Assembly: GCA_947464335.1 (NCBI GenBank)
Contig: CANHWG010000003.1
Span: 1-64,000, forward strand
Length of the DNA: 64,000 nt
Origin: Flavobacteriaceae bacterium
GTDB taxonomy: Bacteria; Bacteroidota; Bacteroidia; Flavobacteriales; Flavobacteriaceae
Direction of reading: 5' to 3'
Both the position numbers and the translations under genes were made by a program. The notes beneath the pieces are model-generated. The model saw only the letters and a program-made list of their open reading frames with translations. It was not told where the DNA came from and searched no databases. This document shows positions 9,208-17,257 of the stretch, in pieces (the first letter of the stretch is position 1; the number at the start of each line of letters is the position of its first letter).

Positions 9208-11675
9208 TTACCTAATTTTTTTAACAAACGATATTTCCATTTGGCAAAAAACTCAGTTGGTTCCTCGTCTTCATAATATCCGCTTCCGTAACCATAGCCA
9301 TAACTATATCCGTATCCGTATCCGTAACCATAACCAACACCATACTTGGCTTTATTTTCGTAACCATTAAATATGATACTTACATTGTTAAGTTCACCTC
9401 TTTTGGTTCTATTATTAAGCAACACCAACATTTCTTTCTTAGTGAAATTCTGGCGAACAACATATAATGTTACATCGCAAAATTGAGATAATTCTAATGC
9501 ATCTGAAACAAGTCCTACTGGTGGTGTATCAAGAACAATATAATCATAACTTTTCTTTAACTCGTCAATCATTTCTTTCATCGAATCTCCTAATATCAAT
9601 TCTGATGGATTTGGCGGAATTGGTCCTGAAGTAATTACATCAAGAAAAGGAATCTGCGATTTCTGAATTACTTCTTCCAGTGTGTTGTCACCAATCAAAT
9701 AATTTACAGCTCCCAAATCATTCTGAATATTAAAATCGTCAAAGATTTTGGGTTTTCTCAAATCTAGACCAATAATAATAGTTTTCTTTTCACTCAAAGC
9801 AAAAACAGTAGCTATATTTAAAGAACAAAATGTTTTTCCTTCACCACTGACCGAAGAGGTAAGCATAACTGTTTTTGCGCCCCCTAATTTTTGTTTTTTA
9901 AATAAAAACTGTAAAGAGGAACGTATAGCTCTAAATGATTCCGAAAGTGCTGATTTTGGCCTTTCAAAAACTGACAAATTACTTTCTGAATATTTTACTC
10001 CAACAATACCAATTAGTGGTAGTTGTGTTTGAGCGGAAATATCTTCAATATTTTGAACAGAGTTACTGATAAAGAAAATAAAGAAAACTAATATCAAAGG
10101 AATAATTAGACCCATAAAAAAGGCCAAGACATAGTTAACACTTGTTTTTGGACCCATTAAACCTCCTCCAACATCTTTAGCAGGATCTATAAAAACAATA
10201 TCAGATAGATTAGCGGCTTTAACTATAGACGCTTCACTTCTTTTTTGTAAAAAAGTATTATAGATATTATCGCTCAAATTGTACTTTCTTGAAATATTTA
10301 ACCATTCTTGTTTATTCTGAGGAAGTTTACTTATTTCGTTTTCGATTTTTGCAATTTTTTGTTTGGAATTTATTAAATCTGACTGCAAAACATTTCTATA
10401 GGAACTGATATTTTCAATCAACACTTTTTTGACCGATGACATTTCATTATCAATTCTTTCATAATAAACTCCACCCTTAACGGAATAGGCCAATTCTGAT
10501 CTTTGTATAGAAAGTAAAATTAATTTAGATACATTAGAATTAATATTTATCTCTTCAATACCCGCAACGGTTGGAGCAGGTAATTTAGAATAATCTACAC
10601 TATTTTTAAGATAATCACTAAGCGTTTTAAGATATGATATTTTTCTTTCAACCTTATACTTTTCTTCGTCATAATCTTGCAATTGTTCTTTGTAGCTTAT
10701 ACCACCTTCTTCAATATCGATAATATTATTATTTCTCCCAAATTCTTTTAATTCATTACCAGAATCTTTTAAATCACCTTCCATTTCTTTTAACTTCTCA
10801 TCAATAAATTCAATGGTATTATCGGCAAACTTATTTTTACTATCTAATTGTCTTTTTATCAATACTCCTACCGTAGTGTTTAATAAATCGACCAATCGAT
10901 TTTTATTATTTCCTTGCATTCCTAATTTCAAAATAGAACCTGCTTTTTCATCTATTACTACATTAATTCCCATACAAGCTGAAACAGTAGTGTCAAAATT
11001 ATTACAACGAATTAAAATTTCTTCATTAGAATTGTCTCCGCTATAAGGAACTGCTATTAATTTCAAATGTAGAAAGGGTAAATTAATATCTTCTCCAAGT
11101 TTATAAACTCCTTTAAATTCTTTATTTTTAAGTTTTATAAATTCTTTTTTACCATCAATATATCTAATAATTTCAACTGTATCCGAAGGTAATGTTGCCG
11201 TTAGTTGAAACGAATCACTAGAAATCATTTTTATTTTAACAAACTCATCTAATAATTGAAACTGATTTTTATCAATTATGACTTTAAAGGGTAATTCACC
11301 ATATACATCTTTTAAGAAATATTTGGTTTGCTTCATATAATCAACATAAAACTGTAATTTATCTACTACTAATTCGTTATGAGATCTAGATTTAAGTGTA
11401 GTAGAAATCATTTGAACTTTATCCGAAGTACCACCCCAATTAAATACTAAACTGGTGTTAGAAGTAAAAAAAGGATTGTTCTCTTCTTGAATAGCTATTG
11501 TAGTTTCAATACTATAAATCTTTTGCTTACGAACATTAACTTGGTGGGCTATAGAAAAAGCAATAATAAGCCCAATAACAAACCACTTCCAATAACTTAA
11601 CGTTTTAATTAAAAAACCTTTAAAATCGAAGCTGTTATTTTTATCAAAAAAAGTAAAATCTTTTACGTCTAACAT
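9204..11675 (-). CDS. wzc: Wzc-type chain-length determinant / bacterial tyrosine kinase
   Basis: This 823-residue inner-membrane protein combines a Wzz-type polysaccharide co-polymerase with a BY-kinase. A membrane segment near residues 30-48 and another near 520-540 flank a long periplasmic part rich in coiled coil. The cytoplasmic kinase has Walker A SGEGKT (about residue 605), Walker A' GLDLRKPK and Walker B VLDTPPVG. The C-terminus carries a tyrosine cluster of 11 Tyr built of Gly-Tyr dipeptides, followed by a basic tail. The kinase autophosphorylates this cluster and cycles with Wza to control polymer export. It lies 12 bp after wza and overlaps tviC by 4 bp. Confidence 0.93.
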   Translation of the reverse strand: MLDVKDFTFFDKNNSFDFKGFLIKTLSYWKWFVIGLIIAFSIAHQVNVRKQKIYSIETTIAIQEENNPFFTSNTSLVFNWGGTSDKVQMISTTLKSRSHNELVVDKLQFYVDYMKQTKYFLKDVYGELPFKVIIDKNQFQLLDEFVKIKMISSDSFQLTATLPSDTVEIIRYIDGKKEFIKLKNKEFKGVYKLGEDINLPFLHLKLIAVPYSGDNSNEEILIRCNNFDTTVSACMGINVVIDEKAGSILKLGMQGNNKNRLVDLLNTTVGVLIKRQLDSKNKFADNTIEFIDEKLKEMEGDLKDSGNELKEFGRNNNIIDIEEGGISYKEQLQDYDEEKYKVERKISYLKTLSDYLKNSVDYSKLPAPTVAGIEEININSNVSKLILLSIQRSELAYSVKGGVYYERIDNEMSSVKKVLIENISSYRNVLQSDLINSKQKIAKIENEISKLPQNKQEWLNISRKYNLSDNIYNTFLQKRSEASIVKAANLSDIVFIDPAKDVGGGLMGPKTSVNYVLAFFMGLIIPLILVFFIFFISNSVQNIEDISAQTQLPLIGIVGVKYSESNLSVFERPKSALSESFRAIRSSLQFLFKKQKLGGAKTVMLTSSVSGEGKTFCSLNIATVFALSEKKTIIIGLDLRKPKIFDDFNIQNDLGAVNYLIGDNTLEEVIQKSQIPFLDVITSGPIPPNPSELILGDSMKEMIDELKKSYDYIVLDTPPVGLVSDALELSQFCDVTLYVVRQNFTKKEMLVLLNNRTKRGELNNVSIIFNGYENKAKYGVGYGYGYGYGYSYGYGYGSGYYEDEEPTEFFAKWKYRLLKKLGK

Positions 11676-11687
11676 GAAGATTGCAAT

Positions 11688-12476
11688 TTAATTTCTTAAC
11701 AACAAATAGGTGGTTGTTACTAAAGAAAGTAATGTTATTACTGTGGTTAAAGATTCAATTCCTGTTTTACCAGTACCCCAGGCCTTTTGTTTCAGTGGCT
11801 TTACATAAATATAATCATTGGGTTGTAAATAAAAACAAGGTGAACTTGTAGCATTACTATCTGTTAAATCAATACTAAACGTTTCACTTCCTTGAGGATA
11901 TCTTCTTATTACTTTTACGTCTTTTCTATCACCTGTAATTGTTATATCACCAGAATTTGCTATTGCTTCCATAATATTAACCTTATCCTGATATAACACT
12001 TTTGTTCCAGAAATTTCAACTTCTCCATTAATAGTGTATCTAAAACCACTTAACTTTACAACAACAAAAATTTCAGCTTCTTTTTTGAAGTATTTTTCAT
12101 TCAGTAATTTCTCAATTTTAATTATTACCTCTTCAATAGTGTAACCCAAAACATTTATTTCACCCAAAATGGGCAATCTAATATTTCCATGATCATCTAC
12201 AGAATATCCTGTGAAATAATTTACAGCATCACTTGCTGCTAAAGCGTTCTGACCGCTACTTGTATTAAATAATTCGACTAACTTTGAGTCAATAGCTTTT
12301 ATGGTAATCATCAAAATGTCGTTTGTTTGAAGACGATATGGTTTTTGTTGTACCTGTTCTATAATCTCATTTTTGGAATCGCCATTCTTTTGCAAATAGA
12401 TTAAATCCTTAGTGGGTATGCAGGAAGTAAATAAAATACTAAATAGGAAAAGTAAATATATTTTTTGTTGGTTCAT
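11688..12476 (-). CDS. wza: Polysaccharide export outer-membrane lipoprotein, Wza-like
   Basis: This 262-residue lipoprotein has a signal peptide with lipobox LFTSC (Cys19). A polysaccharide-export (Poly_export) domain begins near YRLQTNDILMITI, an SLBB-like segment lies around FRYTINGEVEISGTKVLY, and a hydrophobic C-terminal helix (TVITLLSLVTTTYLLL) probably lines the outer-membrane pore. Bacteroidota Wza homologues are shorter than the E. coli protein (about 380), so this length is normal. It is the first gene of the operon and has the best promoter match in the region upstream. It forms the trans-envelope channel with Wzc. Confidence 0.9.
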   Translation of the reverse strand: MNQQKIYLLFLFSILFTSCIPTKDLIYLQKNGDSKNEIIEQVQQKPYRLQTNDILMITIKAIDSKLVELFNTSSGQNALAASDAVNYFTGYSVDDHGNIRLPILGEINVLGYTIEEVIIKIEKLLNEKYFKKEAEIFVVVKLSGFRYTINGEVEISGTKVLYQDKVNIMEAIANSGDITITGDRKDVKVIRRYPQGSETFSIDLTDSNATSSPCFYLQPNDYIYVKPLKQKAWGTGKTGIESLTTVITLLSLVTTTYLLLRN

Positions 12477-12499
12477 TATTTTATATAAAAATTAGCAAA

Positions 12500-12529
12500 C
12501 AAAGATAGTTTTTCAATTCTAATTACAAA
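12500..12529 (-). promoter_or_regulatory. Promoter of the polysaccharide operon (wza first gene)
   Basis: Read on the minus strand, TTTG is followed after 18 bases by TATCTTTG, matching the Bacteroidota -33/-7 promoter with near-ideal spacing. The predicted start falls about 18 bases before the wza ATG. It separates the operon from recR, which lies upstream on the same strand. Confidence 0.7.
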
Positions 12530-12551
12530 AATGTAGTTTACTATTATTTTA

Positions 12552-13172
12552 TTATATGTTTTTTAAAGTGTTTTCAAACGGAACTCGATTTACTATACTT
12601 CGTCCTAAAGTCACTTCATCTGCATATTCTAATTCATCGCCAACAGCAATTCCTCTCGCAATAGTTGAAGTTTTAATATTGATTTCTTTTAACTGTTTGA
12701 ATATATAAAAATTGGTAGTGTCTCCTTCCATAGTCGAACTTAGTGCAAAAATCAACTCTTCTATTTCGCCTAATTTTACTTTTTCAATCAACGTAGCTAT
12801 ATTTAATTGACTTGGTCCGACACCTTCAATTGGCGAAATTTTACCTCCTAACACATGATATATTCCTTTAAATTGATTCGTGTTTTCAATTGCCATAACA
12901 TCACGAACATCTTCTACAACGCAAATCAATTTATGATTTCTATTCGGATTATTGCAAATCTCACAAAGATCCATATCAGAAATATTATGACAACTTTTAC
13001 AAAATTTTATTTCCTCTCGCATAATGGTTAATGCTTGAGATAAATAGTGAGTTTGTTCTGATGGTTGTTTTAATAAATGCAACACCAATCGCAAAGCGGT
13101 TCGCTTTCCAATTCCGGGTAATTGTGCCATTTCATTTACAGCTTTCTCGAGTAATTTAGAAGAAAATTCCAT
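12552..13172 (-). CDS. recR: Recombination mediator protein RecR
   Basis: The 206-residue protein is the usual RecR length. It has an N-terminal helix-hairpin-helix ([12 protein letters not shown]), a four-cysteine zinc finger ([18 protein letters not shown]) and a Toprim domain beginning at [15 protein letters not shown], followed by the YHVLGG segment. With RecO and RecF it loads RecA at gaps and ends in single-strand DNA. It is monocistronic by position, with the wza promoter downstream and a symporter divergently upstream. Confidence 0.97.
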   Translation of the reverse strand: MEFSSKLLEKAVNEMAQLPGIGKRTALRLVLHLLKQPSEQTHYLSQALTIMREEIKFCKSCHNISDMDLCEICNNPNRNHKLICVVEDVRDVMAIENTNQFKGIYHVLGGKISPIEGVGPSQLNIATLIEKVKLGEIEELIFALSSTMEGDTTNFYIFKQLKEINIKTSTIARGIAVGDELEYADEVTLGRSIVNRVPFENTLKNI

Positions 13173-13187
13173 GAGGCAAAAGTAGGG

Positions 13188-13328
13188 AATTTGAAAATTA
13201 GAAAATTTGAAAATTTGAAAATGTTTTATGAAGCTTAATGAAAAGATGCATTTTTGAAAATGCTATTGAAATAACAAATTTTGACTTTATGAACTAAATC
13301 ATTTCCAAATTTTCAAATTTTCAAATTA
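13188..13328. repeat. Inverted low-complexity repeat between recR and the symporter gene
   Basis: The left arm (13188-13223) contains GAAAATTTGAAAATTTGAAA and the right arm (13303-13328) contains TTCAAATTTTCAAATTACC, its reverse complement over about 20 bases with roughly 80 bases between. The arms are themselves built of a short GAAAATTT unit. Such a hairpin could separate the two divergent genes, or the arms may be a dispersed AT-rich repeat. Confidence 0.5.
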
Positions 13329-13371
13329 CCTCATTAATTTTTGTATTTTGGCCCACTGTAAAACCAAACTT

Positions 13372-14868
13372 ATGACGCCAATTACTATACTTATTATAAT
13401 CGTTATTTATTTCGGACTATTGATTTTAATCTCGAATATCGTAACCAAAAAAAGTACAGATAATGATACTTTTTTTAAGGCCAACAAAAACTCAAAATGG
13501 TATTTAGTAGCTTTCGGAATGATTGGTACTGCCTTATCGGGAGTTACTTTTATTTCGGTTCCTGGTGAAGTTGGAAATCCGGATATACAGTTTAAATATT
13601 TTCAGTTTATAATAGGAAATGCGCTTGGATTTTTGATTATTGCCAACGTATTGCTACCACTGTATTATCGCATGAATTTGACTTCGATTTACAGTTATAT
13701 TGAACAACGATTAGGTATCGTAAGTTATAAAACAGCGGCCTCTATTTTCTTAATCAGTAGAACAATTGGTTCTGCTTTTCGTTTGTATTTGGTAGTGATT
13801 GTTTTGCAACGTTATGTTTTTGATGCATTTAATGTTCCGTTTGCACTGACCGTTTTAATTTCTCTTGGGCTTATCTTTGCCTATACCTATCGTGGTGGTT
13901 TAAAAACCATAATTATTACCGATACTTTACAGACTTTCTTTTTAGTGTCTTCGGTATTTTTAACGATTTTCTTTATTTGTCAAAGTTTAGATTTGTCAAC
14001 GATTCAAGCGTTTGAAACGGTAAAAAACAGTAACTATTCTAAAATCTTCTTCTTTGAAGATTATCTCAAAGGAACCTATTTTTGGAAACAAATTTTGGGT
14101 GGAATCTTTGTAACGATTGCTATGGTCGGTTTAGATCAAGACTTGATGCAAAAGAATTTGAGCTGTGCAACCATTGGCGAAGCACAAAAAAACATGTATA
14201 CCTTTACTGGAATTTTTGTTTTGATAAATATCTTCTTCTTGAGTGTTGGAGCATTATTATATTTATTTGCCGAAAAAAATGGAATAGAGATTCCGATGGT
14301 AGATGGTGTGGCAAGAACCGATTTATTGTTTCCCGAAATCGCATTCAATCATTTAACAATCGTTCCGGCTGTGATTTTTTTATTAGGATTGACTGCTGCA
14401 ACATTTGCCACAACTGATTCGGCATTAACCGCATTAACGACTTCTTTTTGTGTTGATTTCCTTGGGATGGATAAAACTGAAAATCAAAATAAACCCAATA
14501 TTGTTAGAACAAGACATTGGGTTCATATCGGTTTTTCGCTCTTAATGTTTTTGGTAATCATAATTTTTTATGCCGTAAACGATGCTTCGGTAGTAAAAAT
14601 GATTTTTAAAGTGGCTTCTTATACCTATGGTCCACTTTTAGGATTGTATGCTTTTGGATTGTTTATGAAAACCAAAACGGTTCACGACAAATTAGTTCCA
14701 TTTATTTGTCTTTTGTCACCTGCGATTTGTTTTTTAATCAGTAGCTATTCTGTAGAACTTTTTGGTGATTATACTTTTGACAATGAGTTGATTATCGTAA
14801 ATGGTTTGATTACGTTTATCGGGTTACTCTTGATTAGTAAACCCGCGACTGAAAATACCCGATATTAA
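13372..14868 (+). CDS. Sodium:solute symporter (SSS family)
   Basis: The track opens at a TTG (13348), but the ATG at 13372 gives a natural N-terminus (MTPITILIIIVIYFG) and a 498-residue protein of typical length. The protein is almost wholly hydrophobic with about 13 predicted membrane helices. The segment FGMIGTALSGVTFISVPGEVG and later LTAATFATTDSALTALTTSFCVD fit the SSS sodium-site helices (the latter resembling the TM8 Ser/Thr sodium ligands). The substrate cannot be told from sequence, since the family covers sugars, sialic acid, proline and others. It stands alone between recR and a palindromic element. Confidence 0.85.
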   Translation: MTPITILIIIVIYFGLLILISNIVTKKSTDNDTFFKANKNSKWYLVAFGMIGTALSGVTFISVPGEVGNPDIQFKYFQFIIGNALGFLIIANVLLPLYYRMNLTSIYSYIEQRLGIVSYKTAASIFLISRTIGSAFRLYLVVIVLQRYVFDAFNVPFALTVLISLGLIFAYTYRGGLKTIIITDTLQTFFLVSSVFLTIFFICQSLDLSTIQAFETVKNSNYSKIFFFEDYLKGTYFWKQILGGIFVTIAMVGLDQDLMQKNLSCATIGEAQKNMYTFTGIFVLINIFFLSVGALLYLFAEKNGIEIPMVDGVARTDLLFPEIAFNHLTIVPAVIFLLGLTAATFATTDSALTALTTSFCVDFLGMDKTENQNKPNIVRTRHWVHIGFSLLMFLVIIIFYAVNDASVVKMIFKVASYTYGPLLGLYAFGLFMKTKTVHDKLVPFICLLSPAICFLISSYSVELFGDYTFDNELIIVNGLITFIGLLLISKPATENTRY

Positions 14869-14882
14869 AAAGGATTCCTAAA

Positions 14883-15025
14883 TAGCCCTGACCTGCAGGC
14901 AGGCAGGCAGGCAGGTTGTAGCGGTATCTTTTAGACCTGGCAGGTTTTGAAAACCTGACAGGTCTAAAAATATAGCGAAAAGCAGGAACATGGACAACAA
15001 GTTTGCCCAAACCGTTCGCTCCTAG
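14883..15025. repeat. Composite palindromic intergenic element, copy A
   Basis: The element starts TAGCCCTGAC and ends GCTCCTAG. It contains an AGGCAGG-rich arm with five tandem CAGG units (14896-14915), the words TAGCGGTATCTTTT and AAAAATATAGCG as outer stem, and an inner near-perfect hairpin TTAGACCTG...CAGGTCTAA (14931-14966). Its frame matches the element at 62132-62275. The right end supplies the TAG stop codon of the CoA-binding protein gene (15022-15024). Confidence 0.65.
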
Positions 15026-15387
15026 TATTGATTCGTAGCCAATAAAACCAACGTACAAGCTGCTTCAACTTTAATTCCGTTGCTTTCTAGTAATTGGTAA
15101 AATTGTGGGTTTTCGGTTCCTGGATTAAAGATGACTCTTTTCGGTTTGGTTTCGATGATGTAATTATAATAATCTCGTTGTCGTAACGGATTTAAATACA
15201 GAGTAACGGTATCAATATTTTTTAAAGGAATATTTTTGGTGCGTATAGCAATGCCTGCTACTTCACCCATATTAGAGCCAATCGCTATGACCGAGTGTCC
15301 TTTTTCTACCAACATAGTAATGGCTTTATAGGCATATCGATCTGGTTTTGTACTGGCGCCTAACACTACCGTTTTTTTATTTTTCAT
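15022..15387 (-). CDS. CoA-binding domain protein (YccU-like)
   Basis: This 121-residue protein is a single CoA-binding Rossmann domain: N-terminal TVVLGASTKPDRYAYKA, then VIAIG and a central TVTLYLNPLRQRDYYNYI, and FNPGTENPQF near the end. These fit the small stand-alone CoA-binding family related to the succinyl-CoA synthetase alpha N-domain. The cellular role is not known. A perfect TATCTTTG box lies about 20 bases upstream (minus strand, 15407-15414). Its stop codon falls in the end of palindromic element A, so the last residues could have been altered by insertion. Confidence 0.85.
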   Translation of the reverse strand: MKNKKTVVLGASTKPDRYAYKAITMLVEKGHSVIAIGSNMGEVAGIAIRTKNIPLKNIDTVTLYLNPLRQRDYYNYIIETKPKRVIFNPGTENPQFYQLLESNGIKVEAACTLVLLATNQY

Positions 15388-15406
15388 ATATTTTACTTCT
15401 TGGGTT

Positions 15407-15414
15407 CAAAGATA
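15407..15414 (-). promoter_or_regulatory. -7 promoter box of the CoA-binding protein gene
   Basis: CAAAGATA on the plus strand reads TATCTTTG on the minus strand, a perfect TAnnTTTG box 20 bases before the start codon. No clear TTG is seen at -33. Confidence 0.5.
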
Positions 15415-15481
15415 ATAGTAACTTTATAATCAGAAAGGTTTATTTAACTTCTATTTAATAATCAAAGTAAAAGTCAGGGGT

Positions 15482-15489
15482 TATCTTTG
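15482..15489 (+). promoter_or_regulatory. -7 promoter box of the marC gene
   Basis: TATCTTTG ends 11 bases before the ATG at 15501, so the transcript would have a leader of only a few bases. No Shine-Dalgarno sequence is visible, and the leader is A-rich, as is usual in Flavobacterium. Confidence 0.5.
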
Positions 15490-15500
15490 CAAAAAAAACT

Positions 15501-16124
15501 ATGGAACTTTTTATTTTTCTACTTGCGGCACTTTTTTCAGTCCTTAATCCAATTGGAACGGTTCCGATATTTGTAGGTTTGACGCAAGATTATACCCAAA
15601 AAGAGCGATCCAAAGTATCTTTACTCACGGCTTTGAATGTGTTTATCATCTTAATAATATCTTTTTTTGTTGGTCAATATGTTTTAGAATTTTTCGGAAT
15701 AACCATTACGGCACTCCGAATAGCTGGAGGTATAATCATTGCCAGTTCTGGTTTTTCTTTGCTCAACGGAAAATTTAGCAAAAACAGAGGTATTGATAAA
15801 AAGGTAGAGGAAGACATTCAAATGAGAAATTCTATTGCACTAACGCCTTTAGCAATGCCTATGCTTGCCGGACCTGGCTCTATTTCTTTATTAATAGCAT
15901 TTTATCAGGAACATAACTCAACTAATGAAATTATTATTTCTACTCTGGCCATAATGACAGTAGCTGTTCTTATTTTCTTAATTTTGCGCAGTGCTCATTA
16001 TTTGGCAAAAATTCTGGGGCAATCGGGAATTGTGGCAATTTCTAGAATTATTGGATTTCTAACCATAGCTATCGGAATACAGTATATTATCAGTTCTGTT
16101 TTGAGTATAATAAGAGGAATATAA
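15501..16124 (+). CDS. MarC family integral membrane protein
   Basis: This 207-residue protein has six predicted membrane segments. The MarC family signature is clear: LFSVLNPIGTVPIF near residues 11-24, IAGGIIIASSGFSLL near 71, and the second-half repeat IALTPLAMPMLAGPGSIS. The family was once linked to multiple antibiotic resistance, but no transport substrate is established. It is a single-gene unit with its own -7 box and a strong hairpin terminator just downstream. Confidence 0.92.
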   Translation: MELFIFLLAALFSVLNPIGTVPIFVGLTQDYTQKERSKVSLLTALNVFIILIISFFVGQYVLEFFGITITALRIAGGIIIASSGFSLLNGKFSKNRGIDKKVEEDIQMRNSIALTPLAMPMLAGPGSISLLIAFYQEHNSTNEIIISTLAIMTVAVLIFLILRSAHYLAKILGQSGIVAISRIIGFLTIAIGIQYIISSVLSIIRGI

Positions 16125-16160
16125 TTTTGAAAGAATAAGAGAAAAAAATTCTAAATATAA

Positions 16161-16207
16161 AATCCCAAATTCCAGCTGCTTATTATTGGAATTTGGGATT
16201 TTTCTTT
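16161..16207. terminator. Bidirectional terminator between marC and ctlX
   Basis: AATCCCAAATTCCA (16161-16174) pairs perfectly with TGGAATTTGGGATT (16187-16200) and is followed by a T-rich run. The genes converge here, so it can serve both. Nearly the same arms recur at 51214-51262. Confidence 0.8.
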
Positions 16208-16216
16208 TTTTAAGAA

Positions 16217-17152
16217 TTAATTTTTAGGAAGAAAAATTTCAGCCATCATACAACGAGCACTTCCACCCCCACAAGCTTCGATGGTATCTAAACTAGAATG
16301 TATGATTTCTACATGTGCTTCTAATTGAGAAATTTGCTTTTTAGTCAAACTTTTATACGCTGACTCACTCATCACAAGATATCGTTTGTCATTTTTACCT
16401 TTAACTTCTAACATATTTCCAGCAAAATTATTGACTTGCTCTTCGGTAATTAAAATGATTTCTTTATCATCGCCTTTAAGACTATCCAATACCATTTTGC
16501 GCTCTTTTTTATCATCAATACAATCGGCACAAATCACTGCAAAAGTATCTCCAAGACACATCATTACATTAGTATGATAAATGAGTTTTCGTTCCCCATT
16601 TACGGTTTGAAACGCTTCGAAAATGACAGGCGTAAATTCGAAATCTTCGCAAAACTCAATCATCAATTCTTCTTCGGCTCTTGGCGAAAGTGCACAATAT
16701 GCTTTACCATTTTCTCTATCTAACAACAAGCTTCCTGTTCCTTCTAGAAAAACATTATCGTCTTCGGCTTGGGTATAATCCATGATTTCTTTAATGACAA
16801 AACCCTCATCTTCTAAAACATCTAAGATATCTTCTCGTCGTTCGGCACGTCGATTTTCAGCAAACATCGGATATAAAACTACATCACCACTTTCGTGAAA
16901 TGAAATCCAGTTGTTCGGAAAAATACTATCGGGTGTATTGGGCTCTAAAGTGTCTTCTACAACAATTACATTCACCCCAACTTTTCGCAATTTGGATACA
17001 AAAGCATCAAACTCTTGTTGCGCTTTGGCATTTACGGTTTCTGTAGATAAACCGTCAAGTACTTTTTGGTAATAATTATTGATAGCGGTTTGCTCATTCA
17101 TTCTGAAAGCAACAGGACGAATCATGAGTATGGAATTGGTAGTTTGTTTCAT
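16217..17152 (-). CDS. ctlX: Amidinotransferase-fold hydrolase, CtlX-like (citrulline/arginine-related)
   Basis: The 311-residue protein belongs to the arginine deiminase / amidinotransferase superfamily. Visible are the IRPVAF N-terminus, the PNNWISFHESG segment, a glutamate/aspartate region (DNVFLEGTGSLLLDR), the catalytic His in HTNVMMCLG and the nucleophilic Cys near residue 301 in GGGSARCMMAEIF. RefSeq-type annotation of such flavobacterial proteins is citrulline utilisation hydrolase CtlX. The physiological substrate here is inference from family. A TACCTTTG box (minus strand, 17198-17205) lies upstream. Neighbours give no pathway context. Confidence 0.85.
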   Translation of the reverse strand: MKQTTNSILMIRPVAFRMNEQTAINNYYQKVLDGLSTETVNAKAQQEFDAFVSKLRKVGVNVIVVEDTLEPNTPDSIFPNNWISFHESGDVVLYPMFAENRRAERREDILDVLEDEGFVIKEIMDYTQAEDDNVFLEGTGSLLLDRENGKAYCALSPRAEEELMIEFCEDFEFTPVIFEAFQTVNGERKLIYHTNVMMCLGDTFAVICADCIDDKKERKMVLDSLKGDDKEIILITEEQVNNFAGNMLEVKGKNDKRYLVMSESAYKSLTKKQISQLEAHVEIIHSSLDTIEACGGGSARCMMAEIFLPKN

Positions 17153-17222
17153 TTAATGTTGTATACTATTTAATTGGACCTTTCGAGTTTGGACCTTCAA
17201 AGGTAACAAAACCCGTTCAATA

Positions 17223-17249
17223 AAAAAGCACTCCTTCGAGTGCTTTTTA
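17223..17249. terminator. Terminator of btuB
   Basis: AAAAAGCACTC-CTTC-GAGTGCTTTTT is a perfect 11-bp stem with a four-base loop and T-runs on both sides. It lies just past the btuB stop codon on the minus strand. Confidence 0.85.
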
Positions 17250-17257
17250 GTCAAAAC

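Noticed and set aside
14888-14916. CRISPR-like short repeats in element A
   Set aside because: A four-base tandem run inside a palindrome, with no spacers and no cas genes.
14834-15058. 74-aa minus-strand ORF over the palindromic element
   Set aside because: Translation of repeat DNA (NLPACLPAGQGY from CAGG units), overlapping two real genes.
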